A stretch of DNA of 64,000 nucleotides from Thermodesulforhabdaceae bacterium (GTDB lineage: Bacteria > Desulfobacterota > Syntrophobacteria > Syntrophobacterales > Thermodesulforhabdaceae). The stretch is taken from the NCBI GenBank assembly GCA_037482015.1, contig JBBFKT010000001.1, positions 587,854-651,853 of the forward strand, given 5' to 3'. Positions 8,687 to 17,280 of the stretch are shown piece by piece. The notes under the pieces were generated by a model. That model was given only the letters and a program-made list of their open reading frames with translations. It was not told where the DNA came from and ran no database searches. Positions within the stretch are counted from its first letter, which is position 1, and every line of letters starts with the position of its first letter. The position numbers were made by a program, and so were the translations under genes.

Positions 8687-9796
8687 TTACCTTATTTTCA
8701 ATGTTGCCAGAGCGATGAGAGCCAGGATGCCTGATACTATCCATAAACGGACGACGACTTTAGGTTCAGCAAGCCCCCGGTATTGCAGTGCGTGATGAAG
8801 AGGCGCTCTTGTGAATAGGCGTTTCCCTATGAGTTTTACACCGATTTTGTCCTGAATCTGGCTCGATAGAGCTTCCGCCACGAAAAGCCCGCCAAGAATA
8901 GGGAAAAGCATTTCCTGCTTAAGGAATACGCACATTGTGGAAATAGCTCCTCCCAGAGCAAGGGATCCCGTATCTCCCATGAATATCTGAGCCGGGTAAG
9001 CGTTATACCATAGAAAGCCCAGCCCGGCGCCCCCTAAGGCAGCGGCTACGACGGCGAGTTCTCCAGCCCCAGGAATGTAAGGATAGTATAGGTATGCCGA
9101 ATAGATTTTGTTTCCAATAACGTAAGCAAAAACTCCAAGCACAGAAATGGTAAGAATTGAGGGCATTATAGCAAGTCCGTCCAATCCATCGGTTATGTTT
9201 ACGGAATTGGTTACAAACATTACGAACAAAATGACAAAAACTGTGTAGAGCCAATGCCCCAGGTTAACAAGGGGAGCTTTGAGAAAAGGGATGTAAAAAA
9301 GCGTAGCTTCCCTTGGGTGGAGCGGACTGAAGGAACTTGTAACATAGCACGCAAAACCTATGGCAAAAGCCGCCTGAACAATTAGCTTTGTTCTCTCAGA
9401 AAGACCCCGATCACCACTTTTTCGCCTGAGTTTCTTTATATCGTCGATAAATCCGAGAGCACCAAACCAGGTTGTTGCGAATACAACACCCCAAAGAAAG
9501 GGGCTCGATAAATTGCCCCATAGAAATAGTGAGAAAAAGGCTCCACCGATTATCAGAATTCCTCCCATCGTGGGAGTGTCACCTTTCCCTGATATGAACC
9601 TGAGGCCAGTTTCCCGCTGTTGGTCGAGAATCTTGCGACGATGAAGAAACATTATGTAGGGTTTGCTACAGATAAGAATAAAAATGGCCGCTGTAAGAGC
9701 CGCCATGATAGCTCGAAAGGTTGTGTAGTTTACCAGTCGAAAGAAGGAGAGAAAATCTGAAAGGGACATAAGCAGGTTGCCAAGCCAGTAAAGCAT
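8687..9796 (-). CDS. mraY: MraY-type phospho-MurNAc-pentapeptide transferase, variant
   Basis: 369-residue inner-membrane enzyme with about ten helices. MraY transfers phospho-MurNAc-pentapeptide to undecaprenyl phosphate (lipid I). Canonical signatures are present: TPTMGG near residue 74, the Asp pair in ALGFIDD, NSVNITDGLDGLAIMP, and YPAQIFMGDTGSLALGG with the third catalytic Asp. The cytosolic loop normally reading HHHYELKG reads HHALQYRG, so the third His of the HHH motif and the following Glu are replaced. GGAGG lies upstream of the ATG. It is paired with the MurG-HEAT gene away from any dcw cluster, so it may be a paralogue with altered substrate rather than the essential copy. Confidence 0.88.
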   Translation of the reverse strand: MLYWLGNLLMSLSDFLSFFRLVNYTTFRAIMAALTAAIFILICSKPYIMFLHRRKILDQQRETGLRFISGKGDTPTMGGILIIGGAFFSLFLWGNLSSPFLWGVVFATTWFGALGFIDDIKKLRRKSGDRGLSERTKLIVQAAFAIGFACYVTSSFSPLHPREATLFYIPFLKAPLVNLGHWLYTVFVILFVMFVTNSVNITDGLDGLAIMPSILTISVLGVFAYVIGNKIYSAYLYYPYIPGAGELAVVAAALGGAGLGFLWYNAYPAQIFMGDTGSLALGGAISTMCVFLKQEMLFPILGGLFVAEALSSQIQDKIGVKLIGKRLFTRAPLHHALQYRGLAEPKVVVRLWIVSGILALIALATLKIR

Positions 9797-9874
9797 TCAA
9801 AAACCTCCAAAGGATCGGAATAGTATTTCAAATTCTAAGAAATTGCTTTTCTTGGCTTCATTCTGCCAGTTTTA

Positions 9875-12046
9875 CTATCCTAGTTCTTCTTTAGCTGTTG
9901 TTTTAGTTCCCGCCAGACAGGCCTTTTGTTTGCGGACTCGCTCTTCACACAAAGCCATTATAGCACAGTAGGTCTCCCTGATGGGGAAATGGGGGACAAA
10001 ATCAGTGGATGTTAGAATAAATCCATTCAGTCCCCTGTAAAGTTCTGGCGAAGGGCAGATAACATGTCTTTCCAGCATCTTGAGAATACCTCGCAATGCT
10101 GCTTCCCGCACTTGCCAGAAATGATGCGTTCCTAGAGAAAAGAGCACTTCAATTGCTCGATTATCAACTCCAATGTGCCCTATGGCAACGGCAGCTTCCA
10201 CGACCACTTCAAATGATGGATCCCTTAACTTCGCAAGAATCCTTTTGAACCATACATCCTTTCCAGCCAGCAGTTCTGAAAAGTGAGTTACCACCTGGCA
10301 GGCCTCAGCCCTAACCTCGTAATAGGGATCATCAAGGGCTTTTTCTACTGCTCTGGCAACCTTTGCGTCAAAGACTCCAAGAAGCCTTATGCTTTTTAGG
10401 GCGTTACGGCGTATAAACCCAACTTCTCGAAAATCACCTCCTAGAAGTCTTTGCCATAGCGGAACGGGGGTTCTATCTTCGATCATTCTCAAAAGTTCCG
10501 GTATTTTGTCGCGGCAGAGCAGGTATCCTGCGAGTTTAACGCCCATGTTTCGAATCTCCCACCGATGGTCATTTAAAAGCCGTCCGACACGGTAGCGAAA
10601 GTATTCCAGTTCATCTTCATCCTTTAGCACATCTAGGGGTGTATAAGCGGAAGGATTTTTTTCATAGGAAAGTTGAAGAGCGCGAAGCAATTTCCCATTC
10701 GTCCATGCGGGTGGAATATCCATGGATGCAAGGATTTTTTCTGGAGGTAGAGGCACAGCTCTTCCTTCAATTATGTCGGCGATAGTTTTTGCTGCATTTC
10801 GCTGGAAGATTGCTTTGGCGCATAGGCTCATTGTTGTAAGTAAAACGTTATCCTGCAGGATTCTCAGGATGGCTTGAGCTAGCACCTGCCCTTTAACTTG
10901 CTCTACGATCTCTCCGTTTTCATTCCTGGTCACATCCTCGTAAAGAACATAAGCTGCTCCAGTTTGTTTCATTGCTCTGGCATTCATTACCTGATGATCC
11001 CCGGGAAGCCCACTTTTGGGGATCAGAATAGATGGCTTCCCCATGGCAGCTATTTCACTGATCGTTCCGGCACCACTTCTTGCTACTACAAGATCAGCAA
11101 TAGCATAGACATTCTGAATGTTATAAAAGTAATCCTGCCCGTAGTAAAAATTTGGTAGTTCTTGCTTTATTTCTTCATCAAGTTGAGCAATACGTTCTTC
11201 TGTGTCGCGTTCGGCATCATAAATCGGCGTTTTTGAAAGTCCTCTTCCGTGCACGATAAAAATTTTGTGACGGTACGGAAAAAGGTAAGGAATAGCGTCC
11301 ACAACGGCACGGTTTATAGTTCTTGCCCCCTGGGATCCACCAAATATGAAGACCACTTTTCTGTTTGGTGGGACCTTGAAAGGCAAGGCGGACTCAGACG
11401 GTTTTTTATCCATCACCGATATAGACTGCCTCACAGGGTATCCGCTGATAACGCCGTTTTTAGGGAAGAAGCTAAGAGTCTGTTCAAAACTTACAAATAC
11501 TCGATCAACCCATTTTCCCAATATCAGGTTAACCTTTCCGGGGATGGTATTTTGTTCATGCAGGAAGATTCCTATGGGGACTCTAAACAACCGTTTCAGA
11601 ACCAGAGCAGCCATAACGGTAGGAGCACTGACGTAGCCACCTGTGGAGATCACCCATAAGGGTGGGAATTTCAAAAGATAAACGATACTTTTTAAAGTTC
11701 CAAAGGCTGTAACTACAAGGCACCAGCAAAGCTTAACGGGATTCCTTACACCTTCAAAAGGATGTGCCCAGGTATGAAGAAGCTGAAAGCCTTCCTTTGG
11801 AATAATGTGGTCTTCTGCTTTGCCGGCTTTTCCAATGTATATGACTCGATAGTTTGGGTGTCGGCGCTTGATTTCTTCCAGGATCGCAAGCAGGGGATAA
11901 ACATGTCCCCCCGTTCCACCACCGGCAAGAATCACAGTTGGAGTTTTACGGACAGGCTTAATCCTGAAACGTACAAGAACACTCATTAACCCGTATAAAC
12001 ATACCAATAGAGCTATGGCACCTAACATAAAAGTTAATATCTTCAT
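9875..12046 (-). CDS. murG: membrane-anchored MurG glycosyltransferase fused to HEAT repeats
   Basis: 723 residues, about twice the usual MurG length (about 355). Residues 1-38 form a hydrophobic anchor plus basic stretch absent from normal MurG. Residues 39-430 are a full MurG: GGGTGGHVYPLLAI, GGYVSAP, LHEQNTIPGK, GYPVRQ, FGGSQGAR, and ARSGAGTISEIAAMGKP with the donor-site Glu, then DHQVMNA. From about 455 to 690 it has a series of helical HEAT-like repeats (for example IRRNALKSIRLLGV and VRAEACQVVTHF). MurG adds GlcNAc to lipid I to make lipid II. The HEAT tail suggests a protein-docking role. It overlaps the Sua5 gene by ATGA and precedes mraY, so it is translationally coupled. Confidence 0.88.
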   Translation of the reverse strand: MKILTFMLGAIALLVCLYGLMSVLVRFRIKPVRKTPTVILAGGGTGGHVYPLLAILEEIKRRHPNYRVIYIGKAGKAEDHIIPKEGFQLLHTWAHPFEGVRNPVKLCWCLVVTAFGTLKSIVYLLKFPPLWVISTGGYVSAPTVMAALVLKRLFRVPIGIFLHEQNTIPGKVNLILGKWVDRVFVSFEQTLSFFPKNGVISGYPVRQSISVMDKKPSESALPFKVPPNRKVVFIFGGSQGARTINRAVVDAIPYLFPYRHKIFIVHGRGLSKTPIYDAERDTEERIAQLDEEIKQELPNFYYGQDYFYNIQNVYAIADLVVARSGAGTISEIAAMGKPSILIPKSGLPGDHQVMNARAMKQTGAAYVLYEDVTRNENGEIVEQVKGQVLAQAILRILQDNVLLTTMSLCAKAIFQRNAAKTIADIIEGRAVPLPPEKILASMDIPPAWTNGKLLRALQLSYEKNPSAYTPLDVLKDEDELEYFRYRVGRLLNDHRWEIRNMGVKLAGYLLCRDKIPELLRMIEDRTPVPLWQRLLGGDFREVGFIRRNALKSIRLLGVFDAKVARAVEKALDDPYYEVRAEACQVVTHFSELLAGKDVWFKRILAKLRDPSFEVVVEAAVAIGHIGVDNRAIEVLFSLGTHHFWQVREAALRGILKMLERHVICPSPELYRGLNGFILTSTDFVPHFPIRETYCAIMALCEERVRKQKACLAGTKTTAKEELG

Positions 12047-12699
12047 TGATTTTCCTTGCTGTCACCATCCAGAACTTTCATAAGCAAATCATACGGGATA
12101 GCCCCCTCCCGCAGAATCTTTATTTCTCCCCCTGAGCAGTCAACAACAGTTGATGGAGTCCCAAATATAACACCATTGTCAATAATTACTGCAAGGAAGT
12201 TTTTGAGCCTTGGTGGTATTGATGAAGGGTCCCTCAGAGGCATTTCCCCTGAAGGATTTGCGCTTGTTGATATTATCAATCCCCCCGCAAGTTCTGCAAG
12301 AAGTCTTGCCACAGGATGAGACGAGACACGGACTCCAATTTTTCCTGTCTTTGCATGCAGTATTTCTGGAAGCTTCGGATTTGCCTTGAGCACGATCGTT
12401 AGAGGTCCTGGCCAAAATTTAAGAGCGAGTTTTTCGACTAGATGATTCCACTCTACCCATGCATCTTTTGCATCTTCAAGGGACGCAGCAATGAGCGGAA
12501 GAGGTTTATCTTCGGGGCGGCCTTTAGCAAGATAGATGTTTTGTATCCACTCTTCCCGGTAAGGTGCGGTGCCAATACCGTAAATTGTTTCGGTAGGATA
12601 GAAAAAAATCTGACCCTTTTGAAGAAGTTCACGCCACAAATTTTTAACTTCTTCAGGGATTACCTCATCCTTGTTAAGTTGCCAGTAGAGAGGATTCAT
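12043..12699 (-). CDS. L-threonylcarbamoyladenylate synthase (Sua5/YrdC family)
   Basis: 218-residue cytosolic enzyme that makes threonylcarbamoyl-AMP from Thr, bicarbonate and ATP for t6A37 in ANN-decoding tRNAs. The YrdC-domain hallmarks are FYPTETIYGIG, KGRPEDKPLPL (substrate-binding KxR..K), WPGPLT and STSANPSG. At this length it is the short TsaC-like form without the Sua5 C-terminal domain. The last four bases overlap the murG-HEAT start. Confidence 0.93.
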   Translation of the reverse strand: MNPLYWQLNKDEVIPEEVKNLWRELLQKGQIFFYPTETIYGIGTAPYREEWIQNIYLAKGRPEDKPLPLIAASLEDAKDAWVEWNHLVEKLALKFWPGPLTIVLKANPKLPEILHAKTGKIGVRVSSHPVARLLAELAGGLIISTSANPSGEMPLRDPSSIPPRLKNFLAVIIDNGVIFGTPSTVVDCSGGEIKILREGAIPYDLLMKVLDGDSKENQ

Positions 12700-12771
12700 G
12701 ATTGTTTGCCCGCTTTTAATTAAGCAGGCAGGGACAATGTATTACCAGTATTATCCCTGCTTCTGCTAACT

Positions 12772-13278
12772 CTATTTCATAGTCTCAGAAAGTTCCTCGT
12801 TTTTCTTTAGGATCGCTTCTCTAGTTTCAGCACGGTAGGCAACAAGGCGGTTTTTAAGTCTTTCATCCCATAAAGCCAAAATTTCTACAGCCAGGAAAGC
12901 TGCGTTTTTTGCTCCCCCTTTTCCAATGGAGACCGTTGCTACAGGAACTCCCGGAGGCATCTGCACGGTCGAAAGAAGTGCGTCCCAGCCATGAAGGGGA
13001 GACGAATCTATGGGAACTCCTATGACGGGAAGAACTGTGTTGGCAGCGATAGCGCCTGCAAGATGAGCAGCCCATCCGGCTCCTGCAATTATAACTTTGA
13101 TACCTCGACTATCAGCAGTTTTGGCAAAGTTCGCCACTTCTTCTGGTGCACGATGAGCCGAAAGCACCTTAACTTCATAAGGCACTTCGAAAGATCTAAG
13201 CACTTCCAGTGCACCTTCCATCACCTTCATATCAGAGTCACTGCCCATAAGAACCGCTACTAATGGTTTTTTTGTCAT
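12772..13278 (-). CDS. purE: N5-carboxyaminoimidazole ribonucleotide mutase
   Basis: 168-residue class I PurE of purine synthesis, converting N5-CAIR to CAIR. It shows GSDSDMKVMEGA (phosphate loop), SAHRAPEEV (catalytic His region) and AGAGWAAHLAGAIAANT. No PurK is present in this window. The gene lies 13 bp after purD and forms the tail of a purD-purE unit. AAGGAGG precedes the ATG. Confidence 0.96.
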   Translation of the reverse strand: MTKKPLVAVLMGSDSDMKVMEGALEVLRSFEVPYEVKVLSAHRAPEEVANFAKTADSRGIKVIIAGAGWAAHLAGAIAANTVLPVIGVPIDSSPLHGWDALLSTVQMPPGVPVATVSIGKGGAKNAAFLAVEILALWDERLKNRLVAYRAETREAILKKNEELSETMK

Positions 13279-13291
13279 CTGTTACTCCTCC

Positions 13292-14584
13292 TTACTCCTT
13301 CCCGATGTCGCTTCTGTAATACATACCTTCAAAACTTACTTTTTTCATTTCCCTATAGGCGATTTCTCTAGCTTCCGCTAGAGTGGAACCTCGACTTATA
13401 ATCCCAAAGACTCTTCCACCTGTAGTCACCAATTCTCCATTATCTCCAATTCCAGTCCCCGAATGAAAGACAATACAAGAAGGATCCACCTCTTCCAGTC
13501 CTTTAATTGGCACTCCAATTTTGTATCTATCTGGATAACCCTTATACCATCCTTTTTTGCCCTTGCATCGACCACTAACAGCTATAAGACACAGATAGTA
13601 TGAAGGATCCCAATCCAGACGAATTTCTTTTAGCCGGCGTGTGGATATGGCTTCACAAACATCAACAAGATCGGTTTTAAGGCGAGGTAGAATAACCTGA
13701 GCTTCAGGATCGCCAAGTCTGATGTTGATTTCTAACACATAGGGGGTAATGGAATTATGTTCTTCAACAAGCATTAATCCAAGGTAAATTACGCCTTCGT
13801 AGTGGATTCCGCGTTCGCTGATGCCCTTTACAAGGGGGCGAGCAACCCGGCTCATGATATGTTCTGTAAGTTCTTCAGTTAGCCACGGGTGAGGACTGTA
13901 AGATCCCATTCCGCCAGTGTTTTTTCCCTGGTCGCCATCGTAGGCTCGCTTGTAATCCTGAGCGGCAACCATCGGAAGAATGGTTTCTCCATCGGTAAAG
14001 CAGAAGAATGATAATTCTCTACCGTAAAGCCTTTTTTCTATGTCCACTCTATTTCCTGCGTCTCCAAATATTCGATCAACCATTATAGAGTGAACAGCCT
14101 CTTCTGCTTCTTCTGGAGTGCTACATACAATGGAACCTTTCCCTGCGGCGAGTCCGTCCGCTTTAACAACCACAGGATAGCCCACAGATCGAACATATTG
14201 TTTGGCCTTGTCGGGATCATCAAAAATGGCGAATTCAGCCACAGGTATGCCAAGATCTCTGAGCAGCACCTTTGTGTCGCACTTGCTCGATTCAAGGCGG
14301 CTCGCCCTTTTGTCCGGTCCTACTATAGGAATACCACGCTTCCTGAATTCGTCCACTATGCCAGCAGAAAGGGGCTTTTCTGGGCCAACGAAGGTTAGAT
14401 CAATCTTTTCCTTTTCTGCAAAGTCGGCTATCTCTTCAACTGTTTGAGCGTTAACGCATTCGGCTATTTGAGCTATGCCAGCGTTGCCGTGAGCAACATA
14501 GACTTTTTTAACTCTAGGGCTCTGAAGGAACTTCCACGCTATCGCATGGTCTCTTCCACCGCTTCCTACCACAAGAACCTTCAT
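13292..14584 (-). CDS. purD: phosphoribosylamine-glycine ligase
   Basis: 430-residue ATP-grasp enzyme (GAR synthetase), second step of purine synthesis. The N-terminal domain has VVGSGGRDHAI and HGNAGIA. The ATP-grasp core has VVKADGLAAGKG, and the metal/active-site region has NIRLGDPEAQVILPRL. The length is normal. It lies between the IMP cyclohydrolase and purE genes. GGAGG precedes the start. Confidence 0.97.
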   Translation of the reverse strand: MKVLVVGSGGRDHAIAWKFLQSPRVKKVYVAHGNAGIAQIAECVNAQTVEEIADFAEKEKIDLTFVGPEKPLSAGIVDEFRKRGIPIVGPDKRASRLESSKCDTKVLLRDLGIPVAEFAIFDDPDKAKQYVRSVGYPVVVKADGLAAGKGSIVCSTPEEAEEAVHSIMVDRIFGDAGNRVDIEKRLYGRELSFFCFTDGETILPMVAAQDYKRAYDGDQGKNTGGMGSYSPHPWLTEELTEHIMSRVARPLVKGISERGIHYEGVIYLGLMLVEEHNSITPYVLEINIRLGDPEAQVILPRLKTDLVDVCEAISTRRLKEIRLDWDPSYYLCLIAVSGRCKGKKGWYKGYPDRYKIGVPIKGLEEVDPSCIVFHSGTGIGDNGELVTTGGRVFGIISRGSTLAEAREIAYREMKKVSFEGMYYRSDIGKE

Positions 14585-14670
14585 TTTTTCCTGAATCCTC
14601 CGTTCTGTCCATAAGAGGCAACTTGACGTATCGCCTCTACAAGCTCATTCAAGCTAATTCCCACATTTAT

Positions 14671-15270
14671 TCACAGTCTGGGTATGTTGCTAAGATAATT
14701 ACAAATTGCCCCATCGTAGCGATGAGTCAAACAGAAGGCCTTTTTTGCCATTTCAAAGCTAGTTTGCTCGGAGATTTTTCCTCCCTGAGAATCCATTTCT
14801 TTTAGAATGGTTTGGTAATCTGCCGGGTCTGTTACAACAACTACATGTCGGAAGTTCTTCGCTGATGCTCGGATGAGAGTTGGTCCGCCGATGTCAATGT
14901 TTTCTATAGCTTCTTCCAGAGTGCATCCTTCTCTGGATACGGTGGCTTCAAAGGCATAGAGATTTACGACCACCATATCAATTAACTGAAGCCCGTGAGC
15001 TTTGATGGTTGTCATGTGATTTTCGTTATTCCGTAGAGCCAGAATGCCGCCGTGGATTTTTGGATGTAGAGTCTTGACTCGCCCGTCGAGCATTTCGGGA
15101 AATCCAGTAAAATCCGAAACATCGGTTATAGGTAGCCCCGAATCCCGAAGCACTTTAGCAGTGCCACCCGTTGAAATGATGGATACTCCGTGACGCACAA
15201 GCCCTTTAGCCAGATCAACTATTCCTGTTTTGTCTGTCACACTTATAAGAGCTCTAGTGATTGTTATCAT
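14671..15270 (-). CDS. purH: stand-alone IMP cyclohydrolase (PurH N-terminal domain)
   Basis: 199 residues covering only the MGS-like IMP cyclohydrolase domain of PurH. It closes FAICAR to IMP, the last step of purine synthesis. Motifs are [39 protein letters not shown] and [16 protein letters not shown]. It stops right after [11 protein letters not shown], the normal domain boundary, and the AICAR transformylase half (about 320 residues) does not follow. The clean end suggests a natural split rather than truncation. A separate AICAR formyltransferase must then exist elsewhere. It is the first of three purine genes read together. Confidence 0.93.
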   Translation of the reverse strand: MITITRALISVTDKTGIVDLAKGLVRHGVSIISTGGTAKVLRDSGLPITDVSDFTGFPEMLDGRVKTLHPKIHGGILALRNNENHMTTIKAHGLQLIDMVVVNLYAFEATVSREGCTLEEAIENIDIGGPTLIRASAKNFRHVVVVTDPADYQTILKEMDSQGGKISEQTSFEMAKKAFCLTHRYDGAICNYLSNIPRL

Positions 15271-15388
15271 CTATCTATGAACTCCTTTCTTCCTAAAGAA
15301 TATTGTTAATGGCTTGAAGAATCAGCCGCAGAGAATATTTGATCCGCCAGCCGATTGAGATATGGCGTGGCGGTAGATTTCAAATCGT

Positions 15389-16183
15389 CTATCCGACTTT
15401 TCGGGCTTTTGCTGCTGTCGAACTAACATCCGCTAGAACCTTTTCAAAGAAAGCTTCACTGGCTTTTACAATAGCCGAATCATCTGGAAGTGCCATGGTG
15501 GGTTTCCCCTGAAGATCGTATTGAGCAATCAAAGGATCCACCGGGAAAACAACTACATTGTTTCCGAAGGTTTTAGCGACATCATCAGGAAGGTTTGTTA
15601 AGAAAGAGTTGGGGTCGCCAGCCCACTGATTAACAATAAGATATTGCTTGCCCAGCTTTATCGGGAGTGATCTAACCAGTTGGGCTATGCGGCAGGCTGC
15701 CGTGATTCCTCGTTTGCTACTGTCTGAAACAACAAGAAGAAGGTCGATATCTTTTTGAGTTAGCCGGTTAAAGTGTTCCATTCCCGCTTCGTTGTCCACA
15801 ACTAAATAAGGGTAATTTGCCATGAGTTTGTCGAGAAGGTTAGACAAAATGCTGTTTGCAGCGCAGTAACATCCGGGACCTTCTGGATGTCCCATAGCGA
15901 CAAGATCGAAGCCGTCAGCTTCTATAAGCGCTTCTTCCATTTGAAGTTCCATGAAAATGTCTTTTGTCATGCCCGTGGGAACATCTTTTTTCATTCGTTC
16001 TCGAGCATCAGAAAGAGTGGTTTTGATTTTTACACCAAGCACTTCATTAAGATTCGTGTTAGGATCGGCATCTACGGCTAGAATCGGTTTCATGCCGTTT
16101 TTCAACATGTAACGGATCAGAAGTCCTGCAACGGTTGTTTTTCCTGTTCCGCCCTTTCCTCCGAGCGAAATTACATAACTCAT
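15389..16183 (-). CDS. cooC: CooC-type nickel-insertion ATPase
   Basis: 264-residue P-loop ATPase of the MinD/CooC group. It has a deviant Walker A, GGKGGTGKTT, the VDADPNTNL switch region, and the GPGCYCAAN segment with the C-X-C pair that binds nickel in CooC. CooC matures carbon monoxide dehydrogenase, so a CODH should exist elsewhere in the genome, though none is in this window. The ATG at 16183 has GGAGATCC just upstream. An in-frame ATG five codons earlier would include the Shine-Dalgarno and is rejected. Confidence 0.88.
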   Translation of the reverse strand: MSYVISLGGKGGTGKTTVAGLLIRYMLKNGMKPILAVDADPNTNLNEVLGVKIKTTLSDARERMKKDVPTGMTKDIFMELQMEEALIEADGFDLVAMGHPEGPGCYCAANSILSNLLDKLMANYPYLVVDNEAGMEHFNRLTQKDIDLLLVVSDSSKRGITAACRIAQLVRSLPIKLGKQYLIVNQWAGDPNSFLTNLPDDVAKTFGNNVVVFPVDPLIAQYDLQGKPTMALPDDSAIVKASEAFFEKVLADVSSTAAKARKVG

Positions 16184-16246
16184 GGGATCTCCTTTCATAC
16201 TACTTCTTATTTAAGAATTTCACGGCTTCTGCCGCGAATTGTTTCA

Positions 16247-17248
16247 TTATTCCCACCACTTTATAAGTATACTTCCCCACGTAAAACCTGCTCCAAAAGC
16301 TGACATTACCAGGTAGTCACCCTTCTTAACTTTTTTCTCTTCGTTGATGATTTCGTATAGACATAGCGGGATCGTAGCTGCAGTAGTATTTCCGTAGCGA
16401 TCAATATTTACAACTACTCTTTCCATCGGTATGCCAGCGCGTTCAGCACAGGCCTGTATGATACGAAGATTTGCTTGATGGGGGAGAAGGAAGGCAATGT
16501 CTTCGCCTTGAAGCCCGTTTTTTTTAATGATCGCTTCAGTTACTGCGGCCATTTCCGATACGGCTACTTTAAAGACAGGTCTGCCTTCCTGATAAACGTA
16601 GTGTTCTCTATTCTGCACTGTTTCTATCGACGCCGGTTTTCGGCTTCCTCCTGCTTTCATATGAAGGTGAGGCTCTCCCGAGCCGTCGCAGTGTAAGATG
16701 AAGTCGAGAATACCGAAGTTTTCTTCAGGGCAGGGTTCTACAAGTGCTGCTCCTGCAGCGTCTCCAAAGAGCACACAGGTGTTACGATCCGTGTAGTCAA
16801 TGATGGAACTCATTACATCGCTTCCGATCACGAGCGCTCGATCATATCGTCCCGATTCTATGAACTGAGCTGCTGTAGCCAGCCCGAATACAAAACCAGA
16901 ACATCCCGCTGACAAATCAAATCCCCAGGCTTTTTTTGCACCTATGTCTCGCTGAACAAGGCAGGCTGTAGATGGAAAAAACATGTCCGGTGTTACCGTT
17001 GCGACGATGATGGCATCTACAGTTTCTGGACCTACTCCTGCACGTTCAAGACATTCTTGTGCAGCTCGAGTAGCCATGTAGGAATTGCCCAACCCTGGTT
17101 CCAGAATGCGCCTTTCACGAATGCCCGTTCTGGTTATGATCCATTCGTCGGTCGTATCGACCATTTTTTCAAAGTCTTTGTTTGTAAGCCTTCGCTCAGG
17201 AAGAAATCTTCCAACTGATCTTATATAAGCTTTCCTTTGCGGCTTCAT
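16247..17248 (-). CDS. fabH: 3-oxoacyl-ACP synthase III
   Basis: 333-residue condensing enzyme that starts fatty acid synthesis from acyl-CoA and malonyl-ACP. The catalytic Cys is in SAGCSGFVFGL, the His in LPHQANLRII and the Asn in YGNTTAATIPL. The N-terminal VDTTDEWIITRTGIRERR is the standard KAS III signature. The length is normal. It is next to an SDR gene and cooC rather than in a fab cluster. It may serve general lipid synthesis or a specialised acyl chain. Confidence 0.95.
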   Translation of the reverse strand: MKPQRKAYIRSVGRFLPERRLTNKDFEKMVDTTDEWIITRTGIRERRILEPGLGNSYMATRAAQECLERAGVGPETVDAIIVATVTPDMFFPSTACLVQRDIGAKKAWGFDLSAGCSGFVFGLATAAQFIESGRYDRALVIGSDVMSSIIDYTDRNTCVLFGDAAGAALVEPCPEENFGILDFILHCDGSGEPHLHMKAGGSRKPASIETVQNREHYVYQEGRPVFKVAVSEMAAVTEAIIKKNGLQGEDIAFLLPHQANLRIIQACAERAGIPMERVVVNIDRYGNTTAATIPLCLYEIINEEKKVKKGDYLVMSAFGAGFTWGSILIKWWE

Positions 17249-17280
17249 GCTTTTTATTCCAGATGTTTGATTGTTTATTA

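Noticed and set aside
12043-12699. Sua5 gene as full-length Sua5 with C-terminal domain
   Set aside because: The protein is only 218 residues and its downstream frame is the MurG fusion, so it is the short TsaC-like form.
14090-14447. Plus-strand frames of 80-102 codons inside purD
   Set aside because: They lie opposite the fully conserved purD coding sequence and show no family motifs.
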